The notes under the pieces are model-generated. The model ran no database searches. It saw nothing but the letters and a program-made list of their open reading frames with translations, and was not told where the DNA came from. This document shows, piece by piece, positions 17,990-21,662 of a stretch of DNA of 21,662 nucleotides; the first letter of the stretch is position 1; each line of letters begins with the position of its first letter. The position numbers and the translations under genes were made by a program. The DNA comes from Clostridia bacterium (GTDB lineage: Bacteria; Bacillota_A; Clostridia; Oscillospirales; CAG-272), in NCBI GenBank assembly GCA_017626655.1, contig JAGAIH010000142.1, forward strand, positions 1-21,662. The letters run 5' to 3'.

Positions 17990-18610
17990 TTATATATACA
18001 TGGTGTTATCCAGGGCCTTGGACAGGGTGTTGGTGTCACCGTGGCCGGGATAGATGGTGAGCCTGCCGTCAAAGTCCCGCAGACGCTTAAGGGATTGCCG
18101 CATGACCGAGTAGCTGCCGCCCCAGAGATCGCACCGTCCGATGTTGTCGGCAAACAGGGTGTCGCCCGTCAGCATAATGCCCTCGGACTCGCAGAGGTAG
18201 CACACCGATCCCGGGGAATGCCCGGGGGTATGCACCACGCGGAGGGTGACGGCGCCTACCCGGATCTCCTGCCCGTCGGTCAGCAGAATATCGGCCTCCT
18301 TCCACGCGCGATCCTGGCGGAAGAAGAAGGAGAACCCGTTTTTCTGCCCGTCGGGAAGCATGGGGGCGTCGGCCTCATGGATGTAGACCTTCAGGCCCGG
18401 CTCGGATTGGCGCAGGGTGTCGATCGACATGATGTGGTCGAAATGCCCGTGAGTCAAAAGGATCCCCACAGGGGTACAGCCGTCCTCGCGGAGCTTGCGA
18501 AGGATCGCGGAGGCCGCCGCGGAGGGGTCAACGATGAGGGCGTCGCCGTTGTCCTCTAAAAGGTAGCAGTTGGAGCCGTAGGAGCCGGGGAACAAATTCA
18601 CGATCTGCAA
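17990..18610 (-). CDS. MBL-fold metallo-hydrolase (glyoxalase II-like), TTG start
   Basis: The 206-residue cytoplasmic hydrolase has the metallo-beta-lactamase fold. The metal-binding motif LTHGHFDH lies at about 58-65, followed by VVHTPGHSPGSVCYL, the GDTLF loop and the terminal PGHGDTN. All are characteristic of the glyoxalase II/YcbL-like branch, which hydrolyses thioesters or related substrates through two metal ions; the actual substrate is unknown. I place the start at TTG (18610), eight bases after AAAGGAGG. The ATG at 18655 in the same frame would lie only about four bases from the predicted transcription start, with no ribosome site. It is the first gene of the minus-strand group and is followed by gltX after 34 bases. 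Confidence 0.9.
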   Translation of the reverse strand: MQIVNLFPGSYGSNCYLLEDNGDALIVDPSAAASAILRKLREDGCTPVGILLTHGHFDHIMSIDTLRQSEPGLKVYIHEADAPMLPDGQKNGFSFFFRQDRAWKEADILLTDGQEIRVGAVTLRVVHTPGHSPGSVCYLCESEGIMLTGDTLFADNIGRCDLWGGSYSVMRQSLKRLRDFDGRLTIYPGHGDTNTLSKALDNTMYI

Positions 18611-18618
18611 GGCGCGAT

Positions 18619-18626
18619 CCTCCTTT
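18619..18626 (-). promoter_or_regulatory. Strong Shine-Dalgarno deciding the TTG start of the MBL hydrolase
   Basis: AAAGGAGG on the minus strand is eight bases before TTG at 18610. No comparable site precedes the alternative ATG at 18655. Confidence 0.85.
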
Positions 18627-18665
18627 CGCGATGGGGACACACTCCCCCACTTCATTCATTCTACT

Positions 18666-18694
18666 ATTATAGCACAAAACCCCCGCCTTGTCTA
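18666..18694 (-). promoter_or_regulatory. Sigma-A promoter of the MBL/gltX/glnS group
   Basis: On the minus strand, TAGACA (18694-18689) and TATAAT (18671-18666) are 17 bases apart, with TGC before the -10 box. The start of transcription should be near 18659. The leader is too short to hold a T-box. Confidence 0.87.
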
Positions 18695-18724
18695 TATATT
18701 TTCAAAAAAATCCCTCCCGAAACC

Positions 18725-18754
18725 GAAAAAATCCCCCCGCGAATGCGGGGGGAT
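18725..18754 (-). terminator. Intrinsic terminator of the solute-binding protein gene
   Basis: On the minus strand, ATCCCCCCGC and GCGGGGGGAT form a 10-bp GC-rich stem (18731-18754) around a four-base loop. Six T residues follow (complement of 18725-18730). It separates this transcript from the MBL promoter just downstream. Confidence 0.92.
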
Positions 18755-18778
18755 GATCGACTATTGGGGCGGGAAGAA

Positions 18779-20845
18779 TTACTTCTTCTCCTCCTTCTCG
18801 TCCAGGAAGTACTGGGAGTAGATGGTGTTCGCGGTCTTGAACAGCTCGAACTCCTTGTAAGCGCACTCGTTGCACTCGGTGAACTTCAGCTCGCCGAAGT
18901 TGGCGGTGACGTAAGCCTTACCGGCCTCCAGGTACTTGGAGTAGCCGCTGATCTTGGCCTTCTGGAAGGACAGATCGTTGTAGTAGTTCACGTCGGTCTT
19001 CTTGAGCTGCTTGGAGGTCACGGAGGCATCCAGGTTGAAGACCACGGGGATGATGGGCATATCAGCCATCAGGATACCCTCGGCGGCGCGGAGATCCTCG
19101 GCGCGGTTGGCGACGGTCTTCTCTGCGTAGATCTTCTCCATCAGAGTGTTGTACTCCTCGCTGTCGTAGCCGGTGATGTGGGGGGTCAGCAGGTACTCGT
19201 CGGGGTTGGACATATCCATGCCGCGGCCGGAGAAGGGCTTAGCGAAGGGAGCCAGCACCGAGAAGGGATCGGCGGAGAATGCCACGTAGTCGAAGAGGAT
19301 GGCCTGGAAGGCACCGGCACGCAGCTCCTCGGCGTAGAGGTCGTCACAGATATCTGCGGGGATGGACTCGGTGTACTTGTACCAGTCGTTGTTCTGGATG
19401 GTGCCGATCTTCTTGGCGGAGACGTTGAAGCCCAGGGCCTTCCAGTTCTCCACGATGATGTCGGCGATGGCGCAGTGGACCTCGTCGTAGGCGGCGACGG
19501 TCAGCTCGAAGGTGTACTGGGAGGGCTTGATGCCGGCCTCGGACAGCAGGGCAGCGGCCTTGGCGGCGTCAGTACCCAGGTTGTCGTAAGTAGCGGTGCA
19601 GGCGTCGCGGAACAGAACCTTGCGGTTGCCGGACTCAAAGATACCGGTGGGGACCAGACCGGTAGCGGCCTGGGCGTAAACGACGGCGTCCACGATGGCG
19701 TTGCGATCGATGGCCAGAGACAGAGCCTGGCGGACCTTGGCGTCGGCGAAGAGCTTAGCGCCCTCCTCGGTGCCGTTGTCCACGATGGCGTTCTGGTTGA
19801 GGTAAATGGAGTTGGTGGAGAAGGACTTCTCGGCGATCACGGCATCGGCGGCAATGGAGCTGTCCTTACGGAGGGCCAGGGGCACGTCAGCGATGTACAT
19901 GACCATACCGGCATCGTACATAGCCACCAGCTGCTCGTCGGTGAGGGAGCAGTCCACGGTGATCTTGTAGGGAGTGACGGACTTCTTCAGACGGTCCTCC
20001 TCGTTGTCGCGGAAGTAGTAGATGTTGCGCTCCAGCATGAAGTCGGTGATGGACTGTCTGGCGCCCTCGATACCGATCTTGTCAAAGCCGTTATCGTCGA
20101 CCCACTCGTGCAGGGCGTCGAAGTAATTCTCGGACTTGTCGGTGGAGGTCTTCATGTTGACACGGCCCAGCTTGAAGGGACCGCTGCAGACCATGGTACC
20201 GGGCTTCTTGGCCCAGTCGTCGGACTTGGAGACGATGTCATCGCGCAGGGGAGCGAGAGCCAGGCTGGTCAGGTTCAGCATGAACTGATCGTAGTCGATC
20301 TTGCCCTCGAAGTTGATCTCCAGCATCTGCTGCTCGGCGGGGTAAATGCCCACGTCGTCGATGGAGGCATCGCCCTCCTTGGCGGCGCGCGCGTTCTTGA
20401 TGTCGAACAGAAGGGCGGCGGCCTCGTAGTTGACGTCCACCTCAAGGAGACGCTTCCAGGCGAAGACGATGTCGTTTGCGGAGACGGCGGTACCGTCGGA
20501 CCAGTTGGTGGTCTTCAGGTAGAGCTTCATGGTGTACTCGCCGGCGGCCTCGTTCTCCTCAATGACGTACTCCTCAACGAGAGAATTCTTGACCTTGCCG
20601 TTCTCGTCCAGCTTGAACAGAGTGTCGAACATGAGGCTGACCACACTGGCCACGGCCTCGTTGGTGTAGGCCTTGGCGGGGTCGAGGTCGTAGACATTGT
20701 CCGTCAGGTACGCGGTGATGTACTGACCCTTGTCCTCTTCCTTTTTCTCGGTCTTCTTCTTGTCCTCGAACTCACAGCCGACAAAGGCGAAGCAGGTGAG
20801 CAGGGTAGCGGCACAAAGAAGCAACGCAAAGATACGCTTCATCAT
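18779..20845 (-). CDS. ABC transporter substrate-binding lipoprotein, family 5 (oligopeptide type)
   Basis: The 688-residue surface lipoprotein captures peptides or similar ligands for an ABC importer. The start is the first of the MMK pair (20845), 10-12 bases after AAGGAGGAG. The signal peptide MMKRIFALLLCAATLL ends at an FVGC lipobox (Cys about 24), followed by a very charged linker (EFEDKKKTEKKEEDKG). The family-5 fold is shown by YDLDPAKAYTNEAVASVVSL, WSDGTAVSANDIVFAWKRLL and KVRQALSLAIDRNAIVDAV. It is longer than typical OppA-like proteins (about 530-560). No permease or ATPase gene lies beside it, so it is an orphan here and may serve a transporter encoded elsewhere. It has its own promoter and terminator and uses the same codon set as the ABC operon, suggesting good expression. 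Confidence 0.93.
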   Translation of the reverse strand: MMKRIFALLLCAATLLTCFAFVGCEFEDKKKTEKKEEDKGQYITAYLTDNVYDLDPAKAYTNEAVASVVSLMFDTLFKLDENGKVKNSLVEEYVIEENEAAGEYTMKLYLKTTNWSDGTAVSANDIVFAWKRLLEVDVNYEAAALLFDIKNARAAKEGDASIDDVGIYPAEQQMLEINFEGKIDYDQFMLNLTSLALAPLRDDIVSKSDDWAKKPGTMVCSGPFKLGRVNMKTSTDKSENYFDALHEWVDDNGFDKIGIEGARQSITDFMLERNIYYFRDNEEDRLKKSVTPYKITVDCSLTDEQLVAMYDAGMVMYIADVPLALRKDSSIAADAVIAEKSFSTNSIYLNQNAIVDNGTEEGAKLFADAKVRQALSLAIDRNAIVDAVVYAQAATGLVPTGIFESGNRKVLFRDACTATYDNLGTDAAKAAALLSEAGIKPSQYTFELTVAAYDEVHCAIADIIVENWKALGFNVSAKKIGTIQNNDWYKYTESIPADICDDLYAEELRAGAFQAILFDYVAFSADPFSVLAPFAKPFSGRGMDMSNPDEYLLTPHITGYDSEEYNTLMEKIYAEKTVANRAEDLRAAEGILMADMPIIPVVFNLDASVTSKQLKKTDVNYYNDLSFQKAKISGYSKYLEAGKAYVTANFGELKFTECNECAYKEFELFKTANTIYSQYFLDEKEEKK

Positions 20846-20919
20846 GGTTGGGTTTCTCCTCCTTGTTGTGCGGTGCCTCCAAAGGTCGTTTGGGGACACG
20901 TATACAGTTTTCTCACACT

Positions 20920-20948
20920 ATTATATCATACAATTCCCTCTGAATCAA
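20920..20948 (-). promoter_or_regulatory. Sigma-A promoter of the solute-binding protein gene
   Basis: On the minus strand, TTGATT (20948-20943) and TATAAT (20925-20920) are 17 bases apart, with TGA before the -10 box. The leader to the ATG at 20845 is about 70 bases. Confidence 0.85.
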
Positions 20949-20969
20949 TAAGCAAATGAGTATATTTTT

Positions 20970-21009
20970 CAGTTTTGGACGGTTGCACAACAACCGCGAT
21001 TGAAAACTG
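20970..21009. repeat. Two-tier inverted repeat between the solute-binding gene and gpr
   Basis: CAGTTTT (20970-20976) pairs with AAAACTG (21003-21009). Inside it, CGGTTG (20980-20985) pairs with CAACCG (20991-20996) around CACAA. It begins about 20 bases upstream of the -35 box of the minus-strand promoter, a plausible place for an operator or a structured leader. Confidence 0.5.
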
Positions 21010-21130
21010 TGCATATTGCCCACGAGAATTCGGTGTTTTTGCTTCTCGCGCATAGGCTTTTGGCCGTGGTGGAACACTATCCCCGAAAAGGGGGACCTTG
21101 CCCCTCAAAATACCGTTCGGGAGGCGTGGA

Positions 21131-21662
21131 ATGGAGTCAAAAAAACGCAAAAAAGATACGGTTACCGCCGTAAAACCGTTACGGTCTTCCTCTCGCGGTA
21201 TCTCCGAGCGGGTCCGCACCGACCTTGCCTGCGAGTCGGTGACCCCCGCCGCCGAGGTCAGCGAGGAGACGGTTGCGGCGGGCCTGTCTCCTGTAACAAT
21301 CACACGCCGACGGGAGGAGGACGGCGCCCGCTCGGTTACCCTGGCCCTGGGGCGCATCACCGAGCGGGGGGAGGGGGACCTGCCCGCTCTGGCCGAGCTT
21401 CTCGCCAAAGAACTGCGTCGCATGGCCTCCGTCCTGCTGGGAAGGGCCCCCGACCCTGCCTGCCGTATCCTGGTGGCGGGGCTGGGGAACCCCCATATGA
21501 CCCCCGACGTCATCGGCCCCGGGACGGTGCGCCGCATGACGGTGACCCGCCACCTGAAGGGCTATGACGAGAGCCTGTTTACCGCCCTGGGCTGCTGCGA
21601 GCTGGCCGCCATCTCCCCCGGGGTCCTGGGGCAGACGGGGATGGAATCGGGGGAGCTGGTCA
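21131..21662 (+). CDS. gpr: GPR endopeptidase, spore germination protease (N-terminal part)
   Basis: The first 177 codons of the germination protease are present; the gene runs off the right edge. The ATG follows GGGAGG (21119-21124) by six bases. GPR is an aspartic-type protease (family A25) made as a zymogen in the forespore; it degrades small acid-soluble spore proteins at germination. Diagnostic segments are RVRTDLACES at about 27-36, VAGLGNPHMTPDVIGPGTV (about 117-135, with the proposed catalytic Asp of TPD), TVTRHLKGYDES and ISPGVLGQTGMESGEL. The basic leader MESKKRKKDT contains the propeptide, which family knowledge says is autocleaved just before the RTDLA region. CCCC/GGGG/CCCC tracts at 21081-21104 could form alternative small hairpins in the leader. 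No convincing sigma-F/sigma-G promoter was found. Confidence 0.95.
   Translation, partial: MESKKRKKDTVTAVKPLRSSSRGISERVRTDLACESVTPAAEVSEETVAAGLSPVTITRRREEDGARSVTLALGRITERGEGDLPALAELLAKELRRMASVLLGRAPDPACRILVAGLGNPHMTPDVIGPGTVRRMTVTRHLKGYDESLFTALGCCELAAISPGVLGQTGMESGELV

Noticed and set aside
18611..18665. T-box or other riboswitch upstream of the gltX-glnS group
   Set aside because: The leader from the predicted transcription start to the first gene is only about 50 bases, too short for a T-box, and no conserved core was seen.
18743..20959. A 738-residue + strand frame opposite the solute-binding gene
   Set aside because: It crosses the terminator and promoter of the real gene and has no recognisable domains.
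20955..21060. Possible sigma-F/sigma-G promoter for gpr (GTATA or GCATA as -35)
   Set aside because: No CATnnTA-type -10 box lies at the proper distance from either candidate.
21016..21567. A 183-residue + strand frame at the right edge
   Set aside because: The overlapping frame from 21131 encodes an unmistakable GPR protease that runs off the edge; this frame is out of phase with it.

Overview
The window reads as chromosomal DNA of a spore-forming, moderately GC-rich Clostridium-type Firmicute, probably of the Oscillospirales/Ruminococcaceae kind. Two sporulation genes (spoVT and the spore protease gpr) sit among housekeeping genes. The promoters are consensus sigma-A sites with extended -10 boxes, and Shine-Dalgarno sites are strong. 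Genes almost completely avoid TTA, CTA and TCA codons, so nearly every real gene has a long codon-aligned antisense shadow ORF. The taxonomic placement is an inference from gene content; no rRNA is present.

Region 1 (1-10517, + strand) is one operon entering from the left edge: the end of a MalG-type sugar ABC permease; a membrane protein combining an NHL-type propeller, a TPR-like pair and a Yip1 domain; a giant 1915-residue secreted DUF5696-type protein; and a second pair of ABC sugar permeases (LplB/UgpA-like, then MalG-like). It ends at a strong bidirectional terminator. Gene gaps are 12-34 nt, each with a ribosome site, and codon choice suggests high expression. The most unusual feature is the DUF5696 protein: its C-terminal beta signature is separated from the core by about 900 residues of helix-rich sequence, in which I see a degenerate unit of roughly 100 residues. 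My working model is a surface carbohydrate-handling complex made of a secreted protein, a membrane propeller/Yip1 partner and two importers. The substrate cannot be read from the sequence.

Region 2 (10604-14065) holds independently transcribed small genes: spoVT (-), a small nitroreductase (+), a lipoprotein with two SH3-like domains (-), and an unrecognised 349-residue protein (+). They are bounded by hairpin terminators and driven by clear sigma-A promoters.

Region 3 (14078-18694, - strand) is a probable operon, in transcription order: a metallo-beta-lactamase-fold hydrolase (TTG start), gltX, glnS, and a small DUF1294 membrane protein. A dispersed palindromic element lies between gltX and glnS.

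Region 4 (18725-21662) has an orphan family-5 (oligopeptide-type) solute-binding lipoprotein on the - strand with its own promoter and terminator. It is divergent from the partial gpr gene on the + strand, which runs off the right edge. A two-tier palindrome lies in the intergenic space between them. No tRNA, rRNA, insertion sequence, CRISPR array or phage gene was seen, and no intergenic gap exceeds 300 bases.
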